This document shows, in pieces, positions 1-6,526 of a stretch of DNA of 9,348 nt. The stretch comes from Novosphingobium sp. GTDB lineage: Bacteria > Pseudomonadota > Alphaproteobacteria > Sphingomonadales > Sphingomonadaceae. Position 1 is the first letter of the stretch; the number at the start of each line of letters is the position of its first letter. The notes under the pieces were generated by a model. That model ran no database searches and was not told the DNA's origin. It worked only from the letters and a program-made list of their open reading frames with translations. The stretch is from contig JADYXV010000077.1 of the NCBI GenBank assembly GCA_020853995.1, positions 1 to 9,348 of the forward strand, written 5' to 3'. The position numbers and the translations under genes are program-made.

Positions 1-182
1 GCAACAAGATCGAGCGTCTAGAGACCGAGCTCAGGGATGCACGCGCTGAAAAGGCCAAGGCCGACCGCACCGCCGAACGCGAGCGCGGCAAGGCCGAACA
101 CTGGCGTCAGCTCTACACAGCTGTCCTGGCGCGTGTATCACCGGGGCAAACGCCCGAACCGATGCCGCCATCCGAAGACTGA
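1..182 (+). CDS. C-terminal end of a coiled-coil protein (5' partial)
   Basis: An open frame enters from the window edge (first full codon at 3) and ends at TGA 180-182, giving 59 visible residues. About the first 35 are highly charged and rich in Lys, Arg, Glu and Ala (NKIERLETELRDARAEKAKA and onward), with the spacing of a long α-helix or coiled coil. Then come EHWRQLYTAVLA and a Pro-rich acidic tail ending PPSED. The product is not recognised. Similar charged helical tails occur on KfrA-like or other DNA-binding proteins of plasmids and islands, but no DNA-binding domain is visible here, so that is only a suggestion. It converges on the minus-strand operon, with about 190 nt between the two stop codons. 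The reading frame is supported by its amino-acid pattern; the rest of the gene lies outside the window. Confidence 0.6.
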   Translation, partial: NKIERLETELRDARAEKAKADRTAERERGKAEHWRQLYTAVLARVSPGQTPEPMPPSED

Positions 183-204
183 ACCGTCACGCTGCGATCG
201 GATT

Positions 205-267
205 ACGATCAAGGGAGTAGGAAGTGAGCCGCCTTCGGCGTCTTACACTTCCAACTCCCTTGATCGT
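205..267. repeat. Long imperfect palindrome (22-bp arms) with apical mini-hairpin
   Basis: Arms 205-226 and 246-267 are reverse complements over 21 of 22 positions, with a single A·A mismatch (219/253). The outer 14 bp (ACGATCAAGGGAGT) and the inner 7 bp (GGAAGTG) are perfect. The 19-nt centre carries its own short hairpin (CGCC 230-233 / GGCG 237-240). The element starts 22 nt after the stop of the coiled-coil gene and ends 21 nt before a mini-ORF. No T-tract follows on either strand, so it is not a canonical intrinsic terminator. It could still act as a bidirectional terminator or RNA-stabilising stem between convergent genes, or be a dispersed palindromic element. The arms are directly visible; the role is inferred. 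Confidence 0.75.
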
Positions 268-288
268 CCAATTTAGGAGTGAAACACA

Positions 289-324
289 ATGGACAGGCGT
301 ATCACCATCAAACCACTGAAATAA
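289..324 (+). CDS. Possible 11-aa mini-ORF with strong ribosome binding site
   Basis: ATG at 289 is preceded by AGGAG (275-279) with a 9-nt spacer, the best Shine-Dalgarno match I noticed in the window. The frame reads MDRRITIKPLK and stops at TAA 322-324. The peptide is short and basic and has no recognisable family. It sits between the long palindrome and an AT-rich hairpin and has no gene behind it in the same direction: the next genes run toward it. It could be a leader-like or regulatory small peptide, a remnant of a longer gene's 5' end, or chance. Only the start signal argues for translation. Confidence 0.22.
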   Translation: MDRRITIKPLK

Positions 325-343
325 CATCAGAAAGACATGATGT
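319..343 (-). terminator. Weak candidate terminator for the leftward operon
   Basis: Read on the minus strand, ACATCA (343-338), an 8-nt loop and TGATGT (329-324) form a perfect 6-bp stem followed by TATTT (323-319). It begins about 30 nt after the stop codon of the last operon gene (374-376) and lies in a patch (about 320-370) visibly richer in A/T than the rest. The stem is short and AT-rich and the T-tract is interrupted, so it is a weak candidate. The larger palindrome at 205-267 could instead be where transcripts end. Confidence 0.25.
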
Positions 344-373
344 GGTATAGATATATGTAAAATAAACACTGGA

Positions 374-544
374 TCAGACGCTGACCATTGATGCAACCAA
401 GGCTACGGCCACGAAAGCAAAGATCCACAGTGCCCCCATGCGCAAGCCATCGGATAGTCCGATTTGCCGGCCGCGTAAGCCCGCAGTCACCAAAACGAGT
501 GACGCGATGATCCCGATGATCCGCACTAAATCGTCACCGGTCAC
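374..544 (-). CDS. Small two-helix membrane protein, 56 aa
   Basis: The start is GTG at 544-542, overlapping the TGA of the upstream hydrolase gene (GTGA, 4 nt); the stop is TGA at 376-374. The product has two hydrophobic segments, about residues 8-22 (RIIGIIASLVLVTAG) and 37-54 (GALWIFAFVAVALVASMV). They are joined by a short basic/polar loop (GLRGRQIGLSDGLRM), so a helical hairpin in the inner membrane is likely. No catalytic motif is visible and I do not recognise a family with a known function. The second helix resembles membrane segments found at the N-terminus of some alphaproteobacterial retroviral-type aspartic proteases (clan AA), but no protease domain follows, so this is only a loose resemblance. 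It is the last gene of the operon and appears translationally coupled to the MBL gene. A longer ORF start upstream would run through the MBL gene and was not used. Confidence 0.7.
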   Translation of the reverse strand: MTGDDLVRIIGIIASLVLVTAGLRGRQIGLSDGLRMGALWIFAFVAVALVASMVSV

Positions 545-1308
545 AGGATGATCTCCAGCCCATCGAACGCAGGCTGGACGTGGCTTGGCGTTTCGGCGGC
601 CAAAGTTTGATAGTCCATCGACTTGTCGAGATGCGTCAGCACACCATGACCGACGCGCGCGGCTTCGATCAATTCCAGAGACATATCCAGATGTGCATGG
701 GTCGGATGGGGATTGCGCCGCAAACAATCAACTACCAGCACATCAACGCGGTCAAACAGCGCGACCATCTCGGCGGTAATCTCGCTGAAGTCTGTTGCGT
801 AACCTATTGATTTTCCACCTTGATCAAACCTGTATGCAGTGGACTGCGCTGGTCCGTGCGGCATTTGGCAATGGTTGACCCCGATGCCGCAGATCATGCG
901 GACGCGATCAAGATTGTCCAGTTCACAGATTGTATGGTAGCCGAATTGCCCTGCAAAAACATAGCCGAAGCGCTGGCGCAAGCGCCGCACGGTTTCGGAT
1001 GCGGCATAGGCCGGAATGGGTCCGGCGCGGCCATAGCGCAGAGGCCGCAAGTCATCGATGCCGTGGCAATGATCCGCGTGATCGTGCGTCCAAAAGACGC
1101 CGTCGACGCTATCAATCCCGCATGCGAGGAACTGCTGGCGCAAGTCAGTTGGCGTATCAACCAGCAAGCGGCTGCCATCGCTGCCTTCGACCATGATCGA
1201 AACGCGCGTCCGGCGGTTCTTCGGCTCTGCCGGATCGCAATCACCCCAATCGTTGCCGATACGCGGAACGCCTGTCGATGTGCCTGAACCGAGGATTGTA
1301 AGCTTCAC
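541..1308 (-). CDS. Metallo-β-lactamase-fold metallohydrolase, PhnP-like
   Basis: This 255-aa protein starts with the family's typical first strand (VKLTILGSGTSTGVPRIG). It carries the metal-binding motif THDHADH (His75, His77, Asp79, His80) and further likely ligands His151 (QMPHGPA), Asp173 (YATDFSE) and His226 (LTHLDKSMDY). This arrangement matches the PhnP/RNase Z-like branch of MBL-fold hydrolases, which bind two metal ions and cleave phosphodiester or related bonds. The actual substrate is unknown, and no phn genes are nearby to suggest phosphonate metabolism. Start choice: GTG 1308-1306 overlaps the TGA of the TatD-family gene (GTGA) and gives the correct family N-terminus; the open frame extends to 1431 but only through out-of-frame tatD sequence. 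All metal ligands appear intact. It is probably cytosolic, having no signal peptide. Confidence 0.9.
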   Translation of the reverse strand: MKLTILGSGTSTGVPRIGNDWGDCDPAEPKNRRTRVSIMVEGSDGSRLLVDTPTDLRQQFLACGIDSVDGVFWTHDHADHCHGIDDLRPLRYGRAGPIPAYAASETVRRLRQRFGYVFAGQFGYHTICELDNLDRVRMICGIGVNHCQMPHGPAQSTAYRFDQGGKSIGYATDFSEITAEMVALFDRVDVLVVDCLRRNPHPTHAHLDMSLELIEAARVGHGVLTHLDKSMDYQTLAAETPSHVQPAFDGLEIIL

Positions 1309-2084
1309 AGCGAGGCCTTGGTAAACAGGCGGAAGAAGTTTGCGCCGGTTGTATCGGCCAAGGATTCCTTCGTGGTGCCGCGCAAGCCGGCCACGAACGC
1401 ACATGTATCGGCAACAAAGGCCGGTTCGCACGTCTTGCCGCGATGGGGCACCGGTGCAAGAAACGGCGCATCGGTTTCGACCAACAGGCGATCATCAGGA
1501 AGTGTGGCTGCAACGGCCTGTAAATCTTTGGCGTTCTTGAATGTTACGATGCCGGAGATCGAGATGGACAGGCCCAATTCGAGCATGCGCTGGCCGAAAG
1601 TGGCAGAGGCGGTGAAGCAGTGGATCAGCGCCGGGAAGGCCCCCTTCCCCATTTCATCCTCGATGATCCGGGTCGTATCATCTTCAGCATCGCGGGTGTG
1701 AATGATCAGCGGCAATCCGGTTTCGCGCGCGACGCGGATGTGGACGCGAAACAGGTCTTGCTGCACCTGCCGGTCGGAATGGTCGTAGTAATAATCCAGG
1801 CCGGTTTCCCCGATCCCGATCACGCGCGGATGGCTTGCCGCATCGAGCAGCGCGGCTTCGCCCAGATCGGCGTGAGCATCGGCCTCATGGGGGTGAATGC
1901 CGACACTGGCCCAGACGTCGCTTTCACGCTCTGCCGTGGCGACGATGGCGGCCCATTCGCTTTGCCGGGTAGAGATGTTGAGAAAACCGCGCACACCGGT
2001 TTCGCGCGCACGATCAAGCACCTGGGCCTGATCTTCAATCAAACCCCTGTAATTGAGGTGACAGTGGGAATCGATCAGCATCAT
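1305..2084 (-). CDS. TatD-family metal-dependent DNase/hydrolase (YcfH-like)
   Basis: This 259-aa TIM-barrel amidohydrolase-superfamily protein is of normal family length. Visible signatures are the N-terminal metal motif DSHCHLN (His7, His9), Glu93 in IGIGETGLDYYYD, His129 in LIIHTRDAEDD, His155 in ALIHCFTAS and Asp205 in LVETDAPFLAP, so the two-metal site is complete. Family members have 3'-5' exonuclease activity on DNA and some act on D-aminoacyl-tRNA; which applies here cannot be read from the sequence. Start choice: ATG 2084-2082 overlaps the metG TGA (ATGA); a second ATG follows immediately. The open frame extends to 2177 only through metG in another frame. Its position between metG and the MBL hydrolase, next to holB and tmk, is typical of bacterial genomes. 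Confidence 0.93.
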   Translation of the reverse strand: MMLIDSHCHLNYRGLIEDQAQVLDRARETGVRGFLNISTRQSEWAAIVATAERESDVWASVGIHPHEADAHADLGEAALLDAASHPRVIGIGETGLDYYYDHSDRQVQQDLFRVHIRVARETGLPLIIHTRDAEDDTTRIIEDEMGKGAFPALIHCFTASATFGQRMLELGLSISISGIVTFKNAKDLQAVAATLPDDRLLVETDAPFLAPVPHRGKTCEPAFVADTCAFVAGLRGTTKESLADTTGANFFRLFTKASL

Positions 2085-3664
2085 GCCGTTGCTGCGTCCT
2101 CTGGCAGTTCGAGCCGTGGGAAAGCTGGCACCGGTGCCCCGAGTTTTTCGCCAGTTGCCACGCGCGCCATGTACCAATCAGCCTTGGTCAGCGCGGCATA
2201 GCTGCGCCCGTCCGATGGGATTCCCAATTGATCCAGCACCCTGGATGCCGATTTTGGCACAACCGGTGCGATGGCTATGGTCAGATCACGGATGGCCATG
2301 AACAAGGTGAGGAGCACGGCGCGCATGCGTTCGGGATCGGTCTTGCGCAGTGTCCACGGGGCTTGTTCATCGACATAGGCATTGCAGGCGAACACGCCGC
2401 GCATCCATGCATCGATGCCGGCTGTGAAGTTCATTGCGGCAAATTCTTGCGGCAATTCATCACGGCACGCAGCAAACACCGTGGCAAGCAGTGCATCGTC
2501 AGCTTCTGCGCTGGAAAACGCCTCAAGTGTTCCGTCCATATTCTTGAAAATCATGGAAAGAACGCGTTGCACGAGGTTGCCATAGCTGTTGGCCAATTCG
2601 GCGTTGCAGCGTGTTACGATAGCTTCTGGCGAATAGGAGCCGTCTTGCCCGAAGGCGACTTCGCGCATCAGGAAATAGCGCAGAGGATCAACGCCAAAAC
2701 GCTCTGCCAAAGCCAGCGGATCGGTGACATTGCCCAACGACTTGGATTCTTTCTGCCCGCGATTGAGCAGGAAGCCGTGCCCGAACACCTGTTTTGGCAG
2801 AGCAAGTCCCGCGCTCATCAGCAGGGCTGGCCAATAGACCGCGTGGAACCGTACGATATCCTTGCCGATCAGATGGACATTGGCAGGCCAGTATTTCGCG
2901 AAATCGCCGGTTTCATCGGGGAAACCAAGTCCGGTCAGATAGTTCGTCAGTGCATCGACCCAGACATACATTACGTGGCCGTCGCTACCGGGAACTTTCA
3001 CGCCCCAATCAAAGCTGGTGCGCGACACTGACAGATCGCGCAAACCGCCTTCGACACAGCGCAGCACTTCATTGCGGCGGCCATCGGGCTGGATGAAATC
3101 GGGCTGGCTTTCATAGAGCTTCAGCAAGGGTTCTGCATATTTGGAAAGGCGGAAGAACCAGCTTTCTTCCACCGTCCATTCGACGGGTGTGCCCTGGGGG
3201 GAAAGCTTTTCGCCCCCCTCGCCCGCTACCAGTTCGCTTTCATCGTAGAACGCTTCGTCACGGACCGAGTACCAGCCTTCATAGCGATCCAGATAGAGAT
3301 CGCCATTGGCTTCCAGTCTGCGCCACAATTCTTGCGATGCAGTGTGATGGCGTTCTTCCGTGGTGCGGATGAACACATCATACGACACATCAAGATTATC
3401 GCACATTGCAATGAAATAAGACGACATTTCGTCACACAGCTGCTTTGGCGTGGTGCCCAGCTCGCGTGCCTTTTGCATCATCTTGAGGCCGTGTTCATCA
3501 GTGCCGGTCTGGAACCGGACATCGCGGCCCATCGCGCGCTGGAAGCGTGCAATTACGTCAGTAGAAATCGCCTCATAGGCATGGCCGATGTGCGGCTTGC
3601 CATTGGGATAGGAAATGGCGGTGGTGATGTAGAAGGGTTCGCCCATCGGGCCAGAAACTTTCAT
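2081..3664 (-). CDS. metG: Methionyl-tRNA synthetase
   Basis: This 527-aa class I aminoacyl-tRNA synthetase charges tRNA-Met with methionine. The HIGH signature is perfect (PHIGHAYE, His25-His28). The second signature reads KESKS (305-309) instead of KMSKS, a variant I associate with this lineage. The connective-peptide region reads WYSVRDEAFYDESEL (131-145), so the cysteines of the zinc knuckle seen in many MetG proteins are absent. The C-terminus has the α-helical anticodon-binding domain (for example the region around DEQAPWTLRK), and the protein ends without the EMAPII-like tRNA-binding dimerisation domain of the E. coli enzyme. The start at 3664 has AAGTGAG upstream; an internal ATG at 3646 has none. 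A 40-nt gap separates it from holB, and its stop overlaps the TatD-family gene by 4 nt. Confidence 0.97.
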   Translation of the reverse strand: MKVSGPMGEPFYITTAISYPNGKPHIGHAYEAISTDVIARFQRAMGRDVRFQTGTDEHGLKMMQKARELGTTPKQLCDEMSSYFIAMCDNLDVSYDVFIRTTEERHHTASQELWRRLEANGDLYLDRYEGWYSVRDEAFYDESELVAGEGGEKLSPQGTPVEWTVEESWFFRLSKYAEPLLKLYESQPDFIQPDGRRNEVLRCVEGGLRDLSVSRTSFDWGVKVPGSDGHVMYVWVDALTNYLTGLGFPDETGDFAKYWPANVHLIGKDIVRFHAVYWPALLMSAGLALPKQVFGHGFLLNRGQKESKSLGNVTDPLALAERFGVDPLRYFLMREVAFGQDGSYSPEAIVTRCNAELANSYGNLVQRVLSMIFKNMDGTLEAFSSAEADDALLATVFAACRDELPQEFAAMNFTAGIDAWMRGVFACNAYVDEQAPWTLRKTDPERMRAVLLTLFMAIRDLTIAIAPVVPKSASRVLDQLGIPSDGRSYAALTKADWYMARVATGEKLGAPVPAFPRLELPEDAATA

Positions 3665-3666
3665 GA

Positions 3667-3673
3667 CTCACTT
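3667..3673 (-). promoter_or_regulatory. metG Shine-Dalgarno
   Basis: On the minus strand AAGTGAG lies 2 nt before the metG ATG at 3664-3662, with GAAAG just upstream. It is a modest and rather close match, but it favours this start over the in-frame ATG six codons later, which has a pyrimidine/C-rich upstream. It lies in the only intergenic gap in the tmk-to-membrane-protein half of the operon. Confidence 0.4.
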
Positions 3674-3704
3674 TCATTCATGCTTCATGCAGGGATTCTG
3701 CGTT

Positions 3705-4670
3705 TTACCTTGCGCCTTCCCTAGTCGGCGCAGCCGATGCCAGCAAGGAGCCGATTTCCATCAGCAGCATTCCCACATCAAAGTTATAGATCGGCGCTTC
3801 TGTGGCCAACTTCACAAGCCGTGCGTGAGCCTCGACCAGACGCAGCTTTGCCCGATCATCCACCCCGCCCAATGCACGAACCACGGTCATCCGCGCGGCC
3901 TCTATTGCCGCCATCTGGCGTTCGCGATCAGGCCGGGCTCCCAGAGCACCTGCCAATGCCCCGCGCAGCGCCAGATCAGGATCACCGCGTTGGATAATCG
4001 CGGAAAAGATCACTTGCGCCTTGGCCAGATCCTGTTCGGCAAAGGCCAGGGCAGCACCGGGCGATCCTCCTGCCACGGCCAGCGCCGCGGCTCGTGTTTC
4101 GCCATCAAGTTCGGGGGCAGCCAGATCAAGTGCGCGCGCGACTTCGGCATCGGTAAGTGAATGAAACCGCAGGATCGTACAACGTGACCGGACAGTTGGA
4201 AGCAATCGGCCAAGTGCATGAACTACCAGTAGAAAGAATGTACCTTGCGGCGGCTCTTCAAGGCTTTTCAGCAAGGCATTGACCGCGCCCTTTTCCATGA
4301 GATCACCGGCATCGATGATGACTGCTCGACGCGTTCCTAAAGTCGGGCGTGTGTTCAAGCGGCGTTGTATTCCGCGCACTTGATCGACCGATATGTTTCT
4401 TTTGGTCAGGAACGGTTTGCCATCAGCCTGCTTTTTTGCCTCGTCATCGTTTGCCGGAAGCGGGCGAAGCGTCAGAATATCGGGGTGCATGTCTGGTGCC
4501 GGTTGCGGAACGCCCGGCTCTGCGACAAGTTCGGCCGCCGCTGCTTGCGCAAAGCTCGCTTTGCCAAGCCCTTCGCGTCCGGCAAGTATCCAGCCATGGT
4601 GCATGCGCCCGCTCGACATTGCTGCGCGCCACGTGCGCCAGGCCTCTTCGTGGCCAATCAGCGCAGTCAT
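3705..4670 (-). CDS. holB: DNA polymerase III δ' subunit (clamp loader)
   Basis: This 321-aa AAA+ protein is the δ' stator of the γ/τ complex that loads the β sliding clamp on DNA. Visible features are a P-loop-like segment GREGLGKASF (31-40), a Walker-B-like strand RRAVIIDAGDLM (114-125), the sequence NALLKSLEEPP (131-141) that is hallmark for δ'/γ proteins, and the SRC motif (162-164, TVRSRCTILRF) that supplies the arginine finger. The zinc-binding cysteines of the E. coli protein are not present, and there is an inserted polar stretch (about 72-90). A helical C-terminal collar domain follows. The ATG at 4670 overlaps the tmk stop (ATGA). The tmk-holB pairing is widespread in bacteria and supports the call. 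Confidence 0.95.
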   Translation of the reverse strand: MTALIGHEEAWRTWRAAMSSGRMHHGWILAGREGLGKASFAQAAAAELVAEPGVPQPAPDMHPDILTLRPLPANDDEAKKQADGKPFLTKRNISVDQVRGIQRRLNTRPTLGTRRAVIIDAGDLMEKGAVNALLKSLEEPPQGTFFLLVVHALGRLLPTVRSRCTILRFHSLTDAEVARALDLAAPELDGETRAAALAVAGGSPGAALAFAEQDLAKAQVIFSAIIQRGDPDLALRGALAGALGARPDRERQMAAIEAARMTVVRALGGVDDRAKLRLVEAHARLVKLATEAPIYNFDVGMLLMEIGSLLASAAPTREGAR

Positions 4671-5299
4671 GCGGACAACAATCCGATCAACGCGGCGATT
4701 ACCTGTTCATGCACCTCATCGGGCGTGCCTTCGGCCGGGATAACGCAAAAACGTTGCGGGTCATCCTGGGCAAAGCGCCGAAAAGCGGCCGCGACGCTGG
4801 CATGATAACCGGCACTACGCCCACCTATCCGGTCAGCATTATCACCATCACGCAGGGCAAGCCGTTGTGTTGCGACATCGGAACCGGCAGTCAGCAACAA
4901 TGTTTTGTCAGGCAATAATCCTTCGCTGCCGATGGCATGGAGTGCCATGACATCTGCATCGCTCAAACCGCTGCCGCCGCCCTGATAAGCGCGACTGCTA
5001 TCAACAAACCGGTCGCAGATGACCCAGGCTCCGCTTTCCAAAGCCGGCCTGATGAGCTTTTCGACATGATCTGCGCGCGCAGCGGCGAAAAGCAGGGCTT
5101 CGGCCCTTGCGCCCCAGCCCTCGCCTTCATTCGAAAGCAGCAAGGCCCTGATGGCCTCTGCGCCTGCGGTGCCACCCGGCTCGCGCGTTGTTACAACTTC
5201 GATCCCGCGTGCGCGCAAGGCATCGGCCAGCAGGCGGAGTTGCGTGGATTTGCCAACCCCTTCGCCGCCCTCAAGCGAAATGAAAAAGCCCCTGCTCAT
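4667..5299 (-). CDS. tmk: Thymidylate kinase (dTMP kinase)
   Basis: This 210-aa protein phosphorylates dTMP to dTDP with ATP, an essential step of dTTP synthesis in the cytosol. Visible motifs are the P-loop EGGEGVGKST (10-19), the dTMP-site REPGGT (39-44), the DRF motif at 96-98 within CDRFVDSSRAYQGGGSG, and a lid-like segment RDGDNADRIGG (150-160). The length is typical for the family. Its ATG (5299-5297) overlaps the stop of the carboxypeptidase gene by 4 nt, and its stop overlaps the holB start by 4 nt, so expression is probably coupled to both neighbours. No oddities stand out. Confidence 0.97.
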   Translation of the reverse strand: MSRGFFISLEGGEGVGKSTQLRLLADALRARGIEVVTTREPGGTAGAEAIRALLLSNEGEGWGARAEALLFAAARADHVEKLIRPALESGAWVICDRFVDSSRAYQGGGSGLSDADVMALHAIGSEGLLPDKTLLLTAGSDVATQRLALRDGDNADRIGGRSAGYHASVAAAFRRFAQDDPQRFCVIPAEGTPDEVHEQVIAALIGLLSA

Positions 5300-6489
5300 A
5301 ACCCGATCAACCGCAGGGCACCATCGCGCATCCGTTCGGCTGTGCCCCCTTTGGCGACAGATGTTGCGGCGACAAGCGGAAGAACCTGCACCGGCTCACC
5401 CGGTACACGGACGAGCAGGCTTGCCACGGTTTCACCCGCGGCAATCGGTGCTCTCAATGGCCCTTTATAGCGCACAGCCAGACTGTAAGCCGGTCTGGAA
5501 CCGTTTGGCGACGTTATCGAAAGGGCACGCGGCGCGATGAGGGGGACGGTCCGCTCCTGCCCCTCCTGCACCTCAGCATCTGCTACCCGCGCACCTTTGG
5601 CAAACAGCGGCTGCGCGCTCCATGCGGCAAAGCCCCATTCGATAAGCTCGCGTGATTGCTGTGCGCGGTCCTTGGGGCGATCATATCCGCCCAGCACCAT
5701 GACCAGACGACGCCCCTTTCGCTGTGCCGAGCCGACAAAGCCGTAGCCGGCCTCATTGGTGAAACCCGTCTTGATCCCGTCTGCGCCTTCTGTAACGCCA
5801 TAGAGCGGATTGTGATTGGGCTGGGTTATGCCGTTCCACGTCATTTCTGAATGGCCATAGAACTGGCGGTAAAGATCAGGAAAGCGCGTCATCAGGGCGC
5901 TGCTTAGCGTGGCAAGATCGGTCGCTGTGACAAATGTCCGGCCCTCGTCCATCCATCCGTTGGGCGTGTTGAAATGGCTATCGCGCATACCAAGGCCGGC
6001 GGCGGCATCATTCATCAGTTTGGTAAAGGCCGGGACGGATCCTGTTGCGCCTTCTGCCAGCACAACGCAGGCGTCATTGGCCGATACGGTGACGATGCCC
6101 TCAAGCAATTCGGCCACGGTGGGCTGCCCGTCAGCCGGAATGAACATCGTGCTGCCTACGCGGTGCCATTGCCTGAACGTTTCCGGCCGCATCGGCATGC
6201 GCTGGTCAAGCTTCAGCTTGCCTTTGGTGATCAGGTCAAACGCGACATAGCTGGTCATGATTTTGGTGATCGATGCCGGAACGAACCTGCGGTTCGCATC
6301 GCGAGCAAACAGAATGCGGCCCGATCCGACATCAACCAGCAACGCGATTGGTGCGTCGATCGCCGGCATTGTGCCTATGCGATCGGCAATGGGCAATTCC
6401 GGCGCAGCGGCTTTTACCGGCAGGATCGCAATGCAAACCCCCGCAACCGTTGCGGTCAATTTCTGTGGCAGTTTTGCAAGCAAAGACAT
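5296..6489 (-). CDS. D-alanyl-D-alanine carboxypeptidase, PBP5/PBP6 family
   Basis: This 397-aa serine-type peptidase (S11 family) removes the terminal D-Ala from peptidoglycan pentapeptides in the periplasm and so limits crosslinking. The N-terminus (KLTATVAGVCIAILPVKAAA) is a cleavable signal peptide. The three penicillin-binding motifs are intact: SITK (73-76, nucleophile Ser73), SAN (136-138) and KTG (240-242). After the transpeptidase-like domain comes the β-rich PBP5 C-terminal domain (about 290-380), and the protein ends in a short amphipathic helix (AERMRDGALRLIGL), as in membrane-attached PBP5 proteins. The family could be called dacA, dacC or dacF; the sequence alone does not decide. 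It follows the RlpA-like gene by 37 nt and overlaps tmk by 4 nt. A hairpin lies directly before its start codon. Confidence 0.95.
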   Translation of the reverse strand: MSLLAKLPQKLTATVAGVCIAILPVKAAAPELPIADRIGTMPAIDAPIALLVDVGSGRILFARDANRRFVPASITKIMTSYVAFDLITKGKLKLDQRMPMRPETFRQWHRVGSTMFIPADGQPTVAELLEGIVTVSANDACVVLAEGATGSVPAFTKLMNDAAAGLGMRDSHFNTPNGWMDEGRTFVTATDLATLSSALMTRFPDLYRQFYGHSEMTWNGITQPNHNPLYGVTEGADGIKTGFTNEAGYGFVGSAQRKGRRLVMVLGGYDRPKDRAQQSRELIEWGFAAWSAQPLFAKGARVADAEVQEGQERTVPLIAPRALSITSPNGSRPAYSLAVRYKGPLRAPIAAGETVASLLVRVPGEPVQVLPLVAATSVAKGGTAERMRDGALRLIGL

Positions 6490-6491
6490 TT

Positions 6492-6506
6492 CCCGGATCT
6501 TCCGGG
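6492..6506 (-). promoter_or_regulatory. Perfect hairpin covering the carboxypeptidase ribosome binding region
   Basis: On the minus strand CCCGGA (6506-6501), loop AGA, TCCGGG (6497-6492) form a perfect 6-bp GC-rich stem that ends 2 nt before the ATG at 6489-6487. Both purine-rich stretches that could serve as Shine-Dalgarno (GGAAG and GGGA) lie in or across this stem. It could lower initiation unless opened by ribosomes finishing the upstream rlpA-like gene, or it may be incidental. The structure is seen; the effect is inferred. Confidence 0.4.
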
Positions 6507-6526
6507 CCAGCGCACGCCCCGGCAGG

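Noticed and set aside
205..267. Integron attC site
   Set aside because: The arms do not show the expected R'/R'' core (GTTRRRY and its complement) at the ends, and no integron integrase is in view.
37..276. Plus-strand 79-codon frame across the left end
   Set aside because: It overlaps the coiled-coil frame in a different phase and runs through the palindrome; its composition is arbitrary and it lacks a ribosome binding site.
545..727. Longer start for the small membrane protein
   Set aside because: The region is the MBL gene read in another frame, and the hydrophobic segments lie only after 544.
1309..1431. Longer start for the MBL hydrolase
   Set aside because: The extra 41 residues have no family resemblance and lie in another frame of the TatD-family gene. 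The GTG with GTGA overlap gives the proper first β-strand.
2085..2177. Longer start for the TatD-family protein
   Set aside because: The added residues are a shadow of the metG 3' end; the ATG overlapping the metG stop gives the normal N-terminus.
4349..4918. Long plus-strand frames across holB/tmk, and similar ones at 1620-2201, 2228-3031, 5974-6702 and 7641-8225
   Set aside because: These are antisense open frames of GC-rich coding sequence with no domain signature; each lies opposite a confidently identified gene.
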